Source: Channallabes apus (lineage: Eukaryota > Chordata > Actinopteri > Siluriformes > Clariidae). From it: DNA of 64,000 bases. Where the stretch lies: NCBI GenBank assembly GCA_030522415.1, contig CM060112.1, positions 6,355,001 through 6,419,000 on the forward strand, read 5' to 3'. Shown piece by piece: positions 19,780-31,599 of this stretch (position 1 is its first letter; each line of letters begins with the position of its first letter). The position numbers were made by a program, and so were the translations under genes. The notes beneath the pieces are model-generated. The model was not told the origin of the DNA. It was given only the letters and a program-made list of their open reading frames with translations, and ran no database searches.

Positions 19780-20640
19780 AATATAATCTATGATATTATA
19801 ATCTAATTGTCAGTTTCCTATCATTTCTGTTGCTTATGAAGTCTGTGTCTTTGTTGTGTGAGTTTGGTAATAATGAGCAAATGCATTGTTTTACCAAGAT
19901 TTAATGGTTAGCTTCTTCCTTACTGACACCACAGTGTTAAGTTATAAAGGTGGATAATGCATGCTTAATTATTGTTAATTCAGTTGTAATCTATTTGTAC
20001 AGTATGTACGTTCATTATTATTGCTATGCACACTGTCATGATTAGTTATTCGGTTAAAGGAGTATAAAGTATTTAAGTATTTAAAGCTGAGTTATTTAAC
20101 AACTGTTCAGTTTTGGTGTTATCAACAAGAAATTACACAAACATTTTATTTTGTTTGTTTGTTTGTTTGTTTAAAATAGAGGATGTAGTAGGTGCAAAGA
20201 TACTGCTTCTAGATGGCAGTATTGATGCAGCCATAACATTACAATGCCAACTATTGGATAGGTTCCTCTTGTGCAACCTGGGCAGGTTTGGCCCCCTGGG
20301 GTATGACTTCACAAGACCTATGTGGTGTCTGGTACTAGGATTTGGGAAGCGGATCCTTGGGGTGTTGTGGGTTACTGGCTTAACTGTCCAAAACCTCATC
20401 CATTATAATGCCCTTTTATTGATCATCAAGTAACTCTCATAAAATTATTTTATGTGACATCATGGTCAACTAATCTTGCTCTGATTCAGTCATCTATCCA
20501 TCATAATTTGGTCAAAGTTGCTCAAATCCTTACATTGCCCATTTTTTCTGTTTCCAACACATCAACTTCAGAGTCCAAATGTTCACTTACTGTATCCTAC
20601 ATAATTTCAGATGTCATTATAATGACTTAATGATGGTAGA
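19780..20640. other. No gene recognised
   Basis: Contains a (TTTG)n run near 20,153-20,172 and a GC-richer stretch at 20,180-20,410 with an open frame of about 106 codons that shows no domain known to me. I call no gene. Confidence 0.35.
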
Positions 20641-20646
20641 ATTAAA

Positions 20647-20672
20647 GAAAAGAAAGAAAGAAAGAAAGAAAA
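20647..20672. repeat. (GAAA)n microsatellite
   Basis: About six GAAA units. Confidence 0.9.
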
Positions 20673-20959
20673 GTACATAGAAAGTTGAGGGACAAAGGCA
20701 AAGACCCAGCCTCTGCTTCCCTAAGACACTAGCGAGAAAGAGAGCGAGAAAGGGAGAAAGCGGCATGCTTCAGTTCAGTGTGCACGCTCTGTTTAACAGT
20801 GTTAAAACACAAAACTTTCTCGCTGATAAATCCTCGGTAAGGGCGAAGGCGATGCCCTGTTTACATATCATGTTGCAGCTTCATACTGCACTTACTGTTT
20901 TGATTATAGACTGTCTTCCTTCCTCTGTTACACACTTTGCATTCTAAAAGGCAGTAAAG

Positions 20960-21535
20960 GCATTTTGTCAGTGGAGCAGAATAAAGAAATACATAACCTG
21001 GCCCAAAAAAGTCGCAAAGCCTAATATTATGCTTGACTGCCCATAGATTTGATTACAGGATGTAATGTGTGGTGACCACTTCATGTGTGAAAATTAACCC
21101 CCATAATCCCAGAACCACTCCTTAAAGACAAAATTCTTGGAATATGCTCTTGGAATATGCCCAACCCCAGATCATAACATTGCCTCCAGAAGCTTGTACA
21201 GAGGTGCAACACCTCATGCACTTCCCTTCTCACTCAGACAAAATTTATCAGATCACATCCAATCTTTATGCTGCTTAACAAACAGAAACTTCCTTAAAAT
21301 TTCCAACAAGTGGTTTTCTTATGGACACGCTGTTTAGATTCAATCCTGAGTTCTCCTCACACTGAAAAAAGTGGATCGCTGGGCTTTCTACTGATGATGC
21401 AATTTCAACCAAGTGTTTAGGTGATCTCTGAACACAACCATTCATTACTTTTTTTATGACCACATTCCCTTGAAAAACTTGACAGTTCAACATTATCCTT
21501 TCAAGTTCTAATAATGCCTTGGACAACCCATTTGG
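20960..21535 (-). mobile_element. Degenerate Tc1-like fragment
   Basis: Minus-strand sequence resembles the middle of a Tc1 element (CAACCCCAGATCATAACATTGCC-type block near 21,160 and the following CTCACTCAGACAAAATTTATCAGATCACATCC context). Frames are broken throughout and no ends were found, so the assignment is tentative. Confidence 0.35.
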
Positions 21536-21540
21536 AAGCT

Positions 21541-21780
21541 TTTGTATTCTCCCTGTGCTTGGTGGGTTTCCTCTGGGTTCTCAAGTTTCCTCCCACAGTC
21601 CAAAGACCTGCAGATTATACTAACTGGTGTTTCCAACTTGGTGTGTGTGTGTGTGTGTGTGTGTATTGACAGGATGTACTGTACCCCACCTCTCCCCTTA
21701 ACTCTCCTGGAATAGGCTCCAGGCCACTTACAATCCTGTATACAGGATAAAGCGATATAGACAATGAATAAGTGAGTGTA
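21541..21780 (+). repeat. tRNA-derived SINE, 5' truncated and diverged
   Basis: Same family as 45,530-45,924 and 50,465-50,849, here on the + strand: CTCCCTGTGCTTGGTGGGTT, CCTCCCACAGTCCAAAGACC, a (GT)n run, GGAATAGGCTCCAGGCC and GGATAAAGCGATATAGACAA. The tRNA head is missing. Confidence 0.75.
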
Positions 21781-21805
21781 TTTCATTTGTGTTTTTCCAC
21801 ACATA

Positions 21806-23411
21806 CAGTGGTGTGAAAAACTATTTGCCCCCCTCCTGATTTCTTATTCTTTTGCATGTTTGTCACACAAAATGTTTCTGATCATCAAACACATTTAACT
21901 ATTAGTCAAAGATAACACAAGTAAACACAAAATGCAGTTTTTAAATGAGGGGTTTTATTATTTAGGGAGAAAAAAAATCCAAACCTACATGGCCCTGTGT
22001 GAAAAAGTAATTGCCCCCTGAACCTAATAACTGGTTGGGCCACCCTTAGCAGCAATAACTGCAATCAAGCGTTTGCGATAACTTGCAATGAGTCTTTTAC
22101 AGCGCTCTGGAGGAATTTTGGCCCACTCATCTTTGCAGAATTGTTGTAATTCAGCTTTATTTGAGGGTTTTCTAGCATGAACCGCCTTTTTAAGGTCATG
22201 CCACAACATCTCAATAGGATTCAGGTCAGGACTTTGACTAGGCCACTCCAAAGACTTCATTTTGTTTTTCTTCAGCCATTCAGAGGTGGATTTGCTGGTG
22301 TGTTTTGGGTCATTGTCCTGCTGCAGCACCCAAGATCGCTTCAGCTTGAGTTGACGAACAGATGGCCGGACATTCTCCTTCAGGATTTTTTGGTAGACAG
22401 TAGAATTCATGGTTCCATCTATCACAGCAAGCCTTCCAGGTCCTGAAGCAGCAAAACAACCCCAGACCATCACACTACCACCACCATATTTTACTGTTGG
22501 TATGATGTTCTTTTTCTGAAATGCTGTGTTACTTTTACGCCAGATGTAACGGGACACGCACCTTCCAAAAAGTTCAACTTTTGTCTCGTCGGTCCACAAG
22601 GTATTTTCCCAAAAGTCTTGGCAATCATTGAGATGTTTTTTAGCAAAATTGAGACGAGCCACTTAAAAGTGGTTTGCGCCTTGGAAATCTGCCATGCAGG
22701 CCGTTTTTGCCCAGTCTCTTTCTTATGGTGGAGTCGTGAACACTGACCTTAATTGAGGCAAGTGAGGCCTGCAGTTCTTTAGATGTTGTCCTGGGGTCTT
22801 TTGTGGCCTCTCGGATGAGTCGTCTCTGCGCTCTTGGGGTAATTTTGGTCGGACGGCCACTCCTGGGAAGGTTCACCACTGTTCCATGTTTTTGCCATTT
22901 GTGGATAATGGCTCTCACTGTGGTTCGCTGGAGTCCCAAAGCTTTAGAAATGGCTTTATAACCTTTACCAGACTGATAGATCTCAATTACTTTTGTTCTC
23001 ATTTGTTCCTGAATTTCTTTGTATCTTGGCATGATGTCTAGCTTTTGAGGTGCTTTTGGTCTACTTCTCTGTGTCAGGTAGCTCCTATTTAAGTGATTTC
23101 TTGATTGAAACAGGTGTGGCAGTAATCAGGCCTGGGGGTGACTACAGAAATTGAACTCAGGTGTGATAAACCACAGTTCAGTTATTTTTTAACAAGGGGG
23201 GCAATCACTTTTTCACACAGGGCCATGTAGATTTGGAGTTTTTTTTCTCCCTTAATAATGTAAACCTTCATTTAAAAACTGCATTTTGTGTTCAATTATG
23301 TTATCTTTGACTAATAGTTAACGTTTTTTGACGAGCAGAAACATTTAAGTGTGACAAACATGCAAAAGAATAAGAAATCAGGAAGGGGGCAAATAGTTTT
23401 TCACACCACTG
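21806..23411 (-). mobile_element. Tc1-like transposon, full length, with dead transposase
   Basis: Inverted terminal repeats of about 210 bp start CAGTGGTGTGAAAAACTATT at both ends and are flanked by TA (21,804-21,805 and 23,412-23,413). The transposase lies on the minus strand in two frames, 22,640-23,032 and 22,024-22,662. The right end is about 200 bp upstream of the receptor start codon at 23,612. Confidence 0.95.
22024..23032 (-). pseudogene. Tc1 transposase, frameshifted (DD34E)
   Basis: The N-terminal part (start at 23,032) has the paired-like helix-turn-helix (QSGKGYKAISKALGLQRTTV) and the GRP hook PRSGRPTKITPRAQ. The C-terminal part has WTDETKVELFG (first Asp), QQDNDPKHTS (second Asp) and SPDLNPIEMLW (Glu, 34 residues after the second Asp). 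The two parts are in different frames, overlapping at 22,640-22,662, where a short segment after RRKPLL is lost. The catalytic residues remain but no single protein can be made. Confidence 0.9.
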
Positions 23412-23611
23412 TACATTTACTTTACGGCTTTTTTTCTCAAACAGCTGGAAGGGGAAGTGGTCACTTGTATTACACTGTTGTTAAGACACAGAAAAAGACA
23501 CGAGCATACTTAAAGAGCAGGGCAGAGACAGTAACAGTGTGTAACAGGACAGGAGCTTTAATATCTTTCTGAAGTGGAGTTGGTGTGGAGATGTGTGAGT
23601 GTGAACTCAGG

Positions 23612-24934
23612 ATGAAGATCCTCCTCATCTTCACCCTCTGTCTGATCTCAGGTAAAGAAATGCACTTCAGAATAATCCTCACTCTCAGCAGCAGTGTTAC
23701 ATGAAGGAAGGTTTTGCTCAGATGGATGTTTGGTGTTTTGTTAGATGGAGGAGAATCCAAGGCATTAACAGGATATTCAGGAGGAGGAGTCCTTATCAAG
23801 TGCAAGTATGATACAGGATACACACAAAACAAGAAATATTTCTGTAAGGGTTCAACACCAGGCTGTTCTGATCAAATCAAGACAGATGCTAAAAATAAGT
23901 GGATCAATTCAGGAAGATTCTCACTGTATGATGACACCAAATCAGCAGAGTTCTGGGTGATGATCAGAGAGCTCACTGTACAGGACACTGGGACGTACCA
24001 CTATGGAGTTGATATACAATCACGAATAGACATTTACACACTAGTGGAACTGATGGTTGAAGAAGGTGAGTCTACTACCACTGCATTCTTTCAAAAACTT
24101 CCAAAAGCTCTAGATGCATTAGAAGACTAAATACCAAATAGTTATACTTTAGTCCTACATGAAAGCATTATTTCAACTTGTTTCTACTATTTATATTTTT
24201 CATTAATTACCAAGATAATGACTATTTTTTTCTCTACAGCTTTCCGTGTACTGAAGCTCAACTTAAGAGAAGGGAATAGCTATAATTACGATTGCTTGAC
24301 AAAAGAAACATAAAGATCGAAGAGTTGTTAATCAGAGTTAGGACACATATACTGTACAGGGATAATCTGATATTTTATATATACAGTATACAGTGAAACC
24401 ATGGATTACGAGCATAATTCATTACAGAAGAGTGCTCGTATTCCAAAACAAATCGAAACCAAATTTAATTTTCCCATAAGAAAGAAACTCAAATTATCCG
24501 TTCCATAGCCCAAACAAATTAATACATAAGAATAATTAACACAAAATGTAAAGTAAAAATAAAACAAATTAACCTGCACTTCACCTTTTTAAAAAAGTAA
24601 AAAGAAATCCCGACAGATAAGTGTTTCCATTTAAGTGTTTCATGCTGTGTGTGACGGTGTCAAAATACACGTGCGCACACATATAAGAGAGGCTGAGGGA
24701 GAAAATGGATTTTTATGTTTCTAATGAGACTTTATTACACTGGAACCCTTCCTATTTGAATTTCACATAAACACACATTAACGGAATGACTGAAAAATTA
24801 GCAAGGAACATCACTAATGACACTCGTGTGAGCGCTTACTAACAGAATCACTGCTGTAAAGTAAAACAAACAAACAAATGAACCTGGACTTTACCTTTGA
24901 AAAGAATCGCGACAGAACAGAGTTTCTGTGAGGA

Positions 24935-24982
<48 letters not shown>

Positions 24983-26676
24983 GCACCCCCTCTCTGCTTC
25001 ACACACACACACACTCTAAAGTGAGAGAGAGAGAGGGAGAGAGAGTGTGTGTGACACGCATGAAGCGCATGCATGATACATGATACTCGGTGCTCGTAAA
25101 CCAAGACAATGCTCATTTTCCAATTTAAAATTTATTAAAAATCTTTGCTCACTCGCTTGGAACACTCGCAAACTCCGTTACTCGTAATCCGAGGGTTCAC
25201 TGTACATATTTCCTTTAAGATTTTAAACTCACTTCTCTAATTTTATTTTTTATTCTGTAAAGCTGTTTGTGACAATGACCACTGTTAAAAGCGCAAATTG
25301 AGTGGAATTTAATTAAATTGTTTTGAATTGAACTGAATTAAATTAGACATACACAAACTGATCTGATTAATTGTGATTTGCAGATCTGTCCTATGACAAG
25401 TTCATCAGTGAGACTGTCCATGTAGGAGGAGATTTGAACATCAGCTGTAAATACCCAGAATCCCTCAGGAGTAATCCCAAGTTTCTCTGCAAGATTGAGC
25501 TGCATGATTCAGTTTGTTCTCATAAAAGTAACGTTCCCATTAAAGAAAGTGGAGAATATGTAAATATGGGGAAATTCTCCCTGTATGATGACAGAGAAAA
25601 ACAAATCTTGAGTGTGAGTATTAGAAATGTAACTGAGCGAGACTCTGGTGAATACTGGTGTGGAGCTGAAGCAGCCTGGGAATCTGATGATGGATACAAG
25701 GTTTATTTCACACAGATGCACCTGACAGTTACTGGTGAGTTTTTTTTTTAAAGAGACTGTAAACTGCACTTTGTTGTATCGGTATTGTTATTGTTGTCAT
25801 GTACTAGATTTGACTAACAACTTAATGTAATTTATTTACTTACCAAACATACACTACTTAAGATCCACATGTCCCTATTTCAAGCTGGAAACCAACACAG
25901 CCTTCATCATCATCATCATCATCATCATTCTCATCACCATCATTTGAGCTTATATCAGCTTCTCCTCCAGCAGGTGATTCTGCTTAGGTGCACCTCACAC
26001 CTACGTATAATCGAATGCCAAGACATTGAATCTGATCTATCATAAATGATCAGCATGTAGGTTAAAGTGCCTGTTTTTTTACTCCTTAAGGATTTCGAGC
26101 TTCCACTGTGATCCCTGTGTCTGTAACTCTGGCGTTGCTTCTGATTGGAGTCATATTCCTCATTGTGGTTTTGCAGAAGAGACGCAGGATGCAAGGTCAA
26201 ATCTTTACAAACAATCTATTAAAAAAAATTATTTAATTATTTACTACATTGTTTGCCACGTAATTATGTCTGAAAGGTTTAAAGTTTTTGGTTTATTATT
26301 TATATGAAAAATAAATAATTTTATGAATAATATTTTTAAAAGTCAGGATAACATCTAATGTTAATATTTTTTTTTAGCAGGAACTTCTTTTACTGGTGGA
26401 TGTTCTGGCCAAAATGCAGGAAATGACCCAGAGGTAAATGTCTTCATCAATGTGTGTGTGTGTGTGTTCAGTACCAAATATTATTGTTTTTTAAAAACCA
26501 TGAAAATGTGTGTAATTTGTTTCTGTTCCTCTGTGTTTACTTTCTCTGATTATAAGTCGGTTAAATACACCAGAAGCTCTTTTGCCTCTGACGAGGGAAC
26601 TTCCACAGATTACTGCAACATGCTACCCACAATCCCCTCTGATCCTTCTCAAAGCATTTATGCCAACGTAATGTAG
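23612..26676 (+). CDS. CD300/CMRF35-like (pIgR-related) two-Ig receptor, six exons, spliced
   Basis: Exons, all with AG/GT borders and matching phases: 23,612-23,651 (signal peptide MKILLIFTLCLIS), 23,745-24,065 (Ig-V 1), 25,384-25,734 (Ig-V 2), 26,091-26,195 (TM), 26,381-26,433 and 26,557-26,676 (tail, TAG stop). They total 990 nt, 329 residues. Ig-V 1 has KYFCKGSTPGC and GRFSLYDDT as in CD300/pIgR-type domains but TYHYGVD where the conserved Cys is expected. Ig-V 2 keeps both (DLNISCKY, SGEYWCG). The TM helix is VTLALLLIGVIFLIVVL; the tail has STDYCNML and an ITIM-like SIYANV three residues from the end. It is probably a cell-surface inhibitory receptor of leukocytes; the ligand cannot be told. 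AATAAA at 27,431 is a candidate poly(A) signal. A Tc1 lies just upstream and a TA-flanked MITE splits intron 2. Confidence 0.82.
24227..24330 (+). pseudogene. Possible truncated Ig exon in intron 2 of the receptor
   Basis: A good acceptor (TTTTTTCTCTACAG, exon start 24,240) is followed by an open stretch reading FRVLKLNLREGNSYNYDCLT, similar in pattern to the first strand and first Cys of an Ig-V domain, then TAA. Its missing part would lie where the MITE at 24,391 now sits. Tentative. Confidence 0.35.
24391..25202. mobile_element. TA-flanked MITE of the mariner/Tigger type in receptor intron 2
   Basis: Left end CAGTGAAACCATGGATTACGA and right end TCGTAATCCGAGGGTTCACTG are inverted and flanked by TA (24,389-24,390 and 25,203-25,204). 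It is 812 bp and non-coding, with a (GT)n run at 24,939-24,980 and a related (CA)n/(GA)n stretch after it. TA duplication and CAGTG-type ends suggest the Tc1/mariner superfamily; the exact family is an inference. Confidence 0.8.
24939..24980. repeat. (GT)n microsatellite
   Basis: About 21 GT units inside the MITE. Confidence 0.95.
25903..25928. repeat. (CAT)n microsatellite in receptor intron 3
   Basis: About eight CAT units, in the same relative position as in copies A and B. Confidence 0.9.
26367..26383 (+). promoter_or_regulatory. NAGNAG tandem splice acceptor of tail exon 5
   Basis: TTTTTTTTTAGCAGGAACT offers two acceptors three bases apart. Use of the first adds one Ala before GTSFTGG; both keep the frame. 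The corresponding site in copy A is also TTTTTTAGCAG, while copy B has only a single CAG. Confidence 0.6.
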
Positions 26677-27290
26677 TTGAATTAAGCAGCAATTCTTTTA
26701 TGTCAATGCCAGCACACTCTAACAGTGCAGTGCAAAGATGATGATTTAAAAAATGGATCTTGTGTGTATATGATACAGGAAGTCAGTTTAATTCATGTGA
26801 TTTATTTATAATAATCAGTATCACCTTCATTCTCTCCATCCATCTGTGTTTTTCCTCTTCAGCAACCGCATCCTGGTCAGCTTTGCAGTGCTTTGTTTTT
26901 AAATATTATTAATGAATTTAGCTCTATTCATCTTTGTATTTTCATCCATTTTGAATAGCTACTGTATATGTATGTATTGTATGTATGGAGTGCGTTATAC
27001 ATTGCATGTGTGGACTACGGTACTGTATGTGAACCATTGCAGGAAATGGAACATGTATTTTCTCTTTGGTATATATGGAAATGTGTGTAAGATTACACTC
27101 TTAAATAGTTTCTTTACGAAGAAATTTTGCTAAAAGATAGAGAGAAGTGCAGACATTTCACTTATATTACCAGCAAACTGTGAAAATTTGCTTGAAACTC
27201 CCACTTCACTTTTCACTTCACTTTTTTTGTTTACATGATTGTCATCTTACTTTCTCTTATAGTGACCACACTCATTTTTACTGATCTGAT
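26677..27290 (+). other. 3' UTR and flank of the receptor
   Basis: Homologous to the flank of copy B (14,395-15,045). I see no further coding exon. An AATAAA at 27,431 lies further downstream. Confidence 0.5.
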
Positions 27291-27599
27291 ATCAGGCATC
27301 CTCATGCTCTCTGTTTCACTAGAAAGAAAGAAAGTAATTTTGTCATTTTTGCTTAAAGGAGCACTGATATTTTTTTTATTGAGTTAATTAAGCTATGTTG
27401 AATTTTGATAATATCAGCAGGAAGTAACACAATAAACTTTAAACCTTTCCCAAGCGCATAGTATTGTTTCTAAGCAGTAGGTTCTCATCTCAGGTGAGTT
27501 CTTGAACCAATATTTTATATAATGTACATTCAGTTGGGGACAATGTCTGAGGTGACATTGATTTTTTAAATTATTATTATTTTAAACATGGAAATAATT

Positions 27600-30352
27600 T
27601 AATTCAATTCAATTCAACTTTATTTGTACAGCAATTTTAGCAATTGTCATTGTCAATTGTCAAAGCAGCTTTACACAATCAAAAGAATGATGTGTATGAA
27701 ACAAAATGGTCAGATAGTCCCTGATGAGCAAACCGAGGGCAACAGTGGCAAGGAAAAACTCCCTGAGATGGCAATAGGAAGAAACATTTAGAGGAACCAG
27801 ACTCAATCAGAGAACCCATCCTCATCTGGGTGAAACAGAAAGCAGAAAATGATCTGCATCTATACAGTGTGTTAGGTGGCAGGCAGTTCAGCTATAATAA
27901 TTGATGTTAATATGGAGTCCAGGTAGTTAGACTCGTCAGTCAGGTAGACTCGTAGGAAATTTCAGTCCTGAACTATCGAGCGACTGCAGCCAAGTCAAGT
28001 CCTCAGAGAAACAGCTGTCAACATCAGTCGAGGACAGAACCATTTTCATGGTAGAGTGAAACCCTCTCCAGACACCAGACACATCCCAAAGACACACGGG
28101 GCATCCATGTGACGAGGTCTCCAACCAGAAGTGGGGCACGAGGATGAGTCAGACAGGTCCACAGGGCAGAGGGAGTTTGTATCACTGGCAGCTCAGGAAC
28201 GACATGTGTAGCTCAACAGAGAGAGCGAAAGAGAGAGACTGGAGAGCATAAGAGGAGAGATGGTGGTTAGGTATGGTCACAGTCACATAATGTATAAATT
28301 AATGTATATTTACGTGTAGAGTGCAAGCAGAGACTCCAGCAGGACTAACTATAAGAGCATAACTAAAAGGCAGAGCCAGAAGAAAACACAGACATGAGGG
28401 CTCCCTGAGATGTAAACCAACCAATCACCACACTGTCAACAAACCTGAGTGATCAATGAAAGTGAGGAAGACAGCACCTAAACATATCAGTTCACCATAA
28501 TACTCTACGTCCATGAGTCCCCCAGATCTGCTTCTTTACCTAAGGCAAATCTATTTATAAAAATGCTTGGCTAAATAAATTTTAACCTTGTATTTTAGCC
28601 TGCGACTGTGTCAGAGTCATGAACACTATTTGGAATGCTATTCCATAACTCTGCCCCCAGCTGTAGTTTTCATAATACGAGGTACTGACAAGCAGCCTGC
28701 ATCCTTTGATATAAGTAGGCATGGCGGATTGTAAGACACAAGCAGTTCACTCAGATACTGCAGTGCGAGACCATTTAATGCTTTATATGGCAAAAGTAGT
28801 ATTTTAAAATCAATGCAAAGTTTCACAAGGAGCCAATGTAGTGAAGATAGGATAGGGGTGATGTGCTCATATCTTCTGCTTCTAGTGAGGACTCTTGCTG
28901 CTACACATAAGCTTGTTTATGCACCTAGCTGAACAACCAGACAGTAGACATTACATTAATCAAACCTAGAGGTGATAAAAGCATGAAGTAGTTTTTCTGC
29001 ATCGTTTAGTGACAATATATTTCTTATCTTGGCAATATTTGTGGGGTGAAAGAATGCTATCCTGGTGATATTGTCTACATGAGCTTCAAATGAAAGACTA
29101 GAATCTATAATCACACTGAGGTCTCTTACTGTTGCATTAGATGGAACAGAAAGGCCATCTAAAGTTACAGTGTGATCTAAAATCTTGCTTCTAGCTGCAC
29201 ACGGTCTTATAACTAGAACTTCTGTCTTATCAGGATTAAGCAGAAGGAAAATAATAAGCATCCAGTCTCTTATATTCTAACTAGCAAACTGGTTTTTTCT
29301 CATCTGGTTTTGCTGATACATAGAACTGTGTGTCGTCAGCATAACAATGAAAACTAATATCTAACAATGCTTATGGATTATATTGTCCAAAGGAAGCATG
29401 TAAAAGGAAAAAAGCAGAGGGCCTATAACTGAACCCTGTGGAAGGTCAACTACAACTACAGAACATTCAGAATAAACACCATTTAAATTTACATACTAAT
29501 AACGATGAGTCGAATAGGATCTGAGTCAGGAGAGGGCTGTACCCTTAATTCCTACTACATTTTCTAATCTCTGAAGAAAAATACTAATATCAATGGTGTC
29601 AAAAGCTGCACTGAGGCCGAGTTATACAAGCATAGTTACACAACCCTGATCAGAGCCCAATAAGAGGTTATTTACTACTTTAACAAGTGCTGTCTCTGTG
29701 CTATGATGAGACCTAAATCCTAACTGATACAGTTCATGCTATTTCTACAGTATGTAGATATGAGCATAGCGGCTCTGCCACTATCTTTCCCAGATAGCAC
29801 TTAATATTTTATAGACTTCTTAATCATTGGTTTAATAACTGCTAATTTAAAAGATTTTGGAACAATGGTGAGTGAAGAATGAATTATTGTCAACAGAGGT
29901 CCTATTATTTCTGGCTCTATCTGTTTGAGAAAATGTGTCAGTATAGGGTCTAATATACAGGGTGATGAATTTGCAGAAGAGATGAGTGAAATTACTTCAT
30001 TCTCTTCAAGGGGAGGAAAGTATTCTAGGTTCCGATCTTACATGGCTTACATGTTTGGTTTCAAAGAATCAATTTTATGCCTGATATTTACAATTTTATT
30101 ATTTAAAAAGTTCATGAAGTCCTCACTATTGCATGATGTTGTTGTGGAGATTTCTGCAGTGGTCTTATTTCTGGTTAATTTGGCTACAGTATTAAATAAA
30201 AATCTAGGATTATTTTTGTTATTTTCTATAAGAGTGGAGAGATACGTTGATCTAGCTACACTAAGAGCTTTTCTATAGTTCAGGATGCTTTCCTTCCATG
30301 CTATTTGAAATACTAACAATTTAGTTTGATGCCATTTACATTCTAATTTCCG
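27600..30352 (-). mobile_element. L2-type LINE, 5' truncated, copy 2
   Basis: Reverse-strand copy of the element at 59,320-62,401. Its 3' end with GCTTTAC-type tail and (GAATT)n lies at 27,600-27,690; ORF2 pieces lie at 28,638-28,826, 28,956-29,261 and 29,558-30,352. Recognisable parts are [47 protein letters not shown] and ATLRAFL-region counterpart SILNYRKALSVARSTYLSTL. Many stops and frameshifts make it a dead copy. Similarity to the 59 kb copy stops at about 30,352. Confidence 0.85.
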
Positions 30353-30379
30353 AAATAAACAGAAAGTTTTCAAATTGTG

Positions 30380-30660
30380 AAAGTTATAAAGCAAATAAAA
30401 AACAGTCTAATAAGGAATATTCAATATGCCCAGTGGAGGGGGTGGTATTGTTTTTTGGCTGTTCTGGTCGAGGGGTCGCCGCAGCAGTCCATCTGATCCG
30501 CACACAACTTGGCTAGAGGTTTTACGCAGGATGCCCTTCCTGACGCAACCCTCAAATTTTATCCGGACTAGGAGACGGGCACTGCATTCAGTGGCTGGGG
30601 TTTAGGCATTGAATGAAATTTGAACCACAGGCCTTCTGTACAACAGGTGAGAAACTTACC
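30380..30660 (-). repeat. Dispersed fish repeat, copy 2
   Basis: Counterpart of 15,000-15,250: GGTCGCCGCAGCAGTCCATC, CCTTCCTGACGCAACCCTCA and GGGCACTGCATTCAGTGGC. The upstream flank is shared as well. Confidence 0.6.
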
Positions 30661-30689
30661 ATGTTAAAGGTCAGATTTTATGAGTCATA

Positions 30690-30860
30690 TCCCTTACACT
30701 ACTACATGATTTTAGACAACAGTCTGATCAGTTGGCTAAAACATGGATCATCGGGTTTTACTAAGTTCCTCTACAAGGGGCTTCATACGGATACTTTTTT
30801 TCATAAAATATATGTTAAAGAAAATGAGAAGAGAACAGTTCACCTCTCCCAAATGAAGCG
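30690..30860 (+). pseudogene. Decayed receptor Ig-exon relic
   Basis: TAAGTTCCTCTACAAGGGGC reads KFLYKG, and the following TATGTTAAAGAAAATGAGAA aligns with the same Ig block as in the 16,860 relic. Together with the repeat just upstream, it marks a second copy of the 15.0-17.0 kb segment, which lacks the LTR element. Confidence 0.4.
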
Positions 30861-31323
30861 GACATGAAGGGGGCTAAATTATGTCTACCTGACTTTCTTA
30901 CAAATAACGCACATTTCATTCAAAATATTATAAACACACACCAGTAATTTGCACTTTTTTTCATTTATTTAATTGTGTGAAATGGCAAATAAAAATAGAT
31001 AATAAAAGCGATTATGATGTGGAGGTGAATTGGTTTAGTCTTGACTTCTGGTCCTGAGTCACAGCGTTGGGGGAAATCTGTTGATTGTCGAATCGTCGAT
31101 TATAAAGTAAACACAGCGATGGAGAGAAAAAGGCCAAAGCTGTCAGGGGCCCAATTTAGAAATAAACAAAACAAAAGAAGATGAGGAGAAAAGATAAAGG
31201 TATACAACAATGTCCTCTCTGTATGATTAAGTTATTCATGTCATCATGTTAATTAGTGGTATAACGTTAACTCTTAGGTTTGTTAGCCTTCTTGCTTATG
31301 ATGCTTGCTATGCTTACCTTATT

Positions 31324-31395
<72 letters not shown>

Positions 31396-31590
31396 AAAAG
31401 CCTAATTTACAAACCATCACAGAAATTCTAATGGTTTCTATTAAATACCACAAAATGTAACCACAATATTATGCTTTGCAGCAAAACTGTTGCAAGTACA
31501 GTTATTTATTTCCATTGTTTATTATATTAATGTTGGCTATAACCAATATATTTACGATATACTGTACTGTATTTACAGTATACTGTAAAT
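30861..31590. other. No gene seen; contains (CA)n
   Basis: AT-rich intergenic DNA with the (CA)n tract listed separately. Confidence 0.4.
31327..31394. repeat. (CA)n microsatellite
   Basis: About 34 uninterrupted CA units. Confidence 0.98.
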
Positions 31591-31599
31591 AGCCAGTTT

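Noticed and set aside
20113..20433. A 106-codon open frame
   Set aside because: Starts in a TTTG repeat, has no splice-consistent structure and no recognisable domain.
30047..30394. Independent small gene on the minus strand
   Set aside because: It is the 5' part of the truncated L2 ORF2, matching 59,480-59,800.
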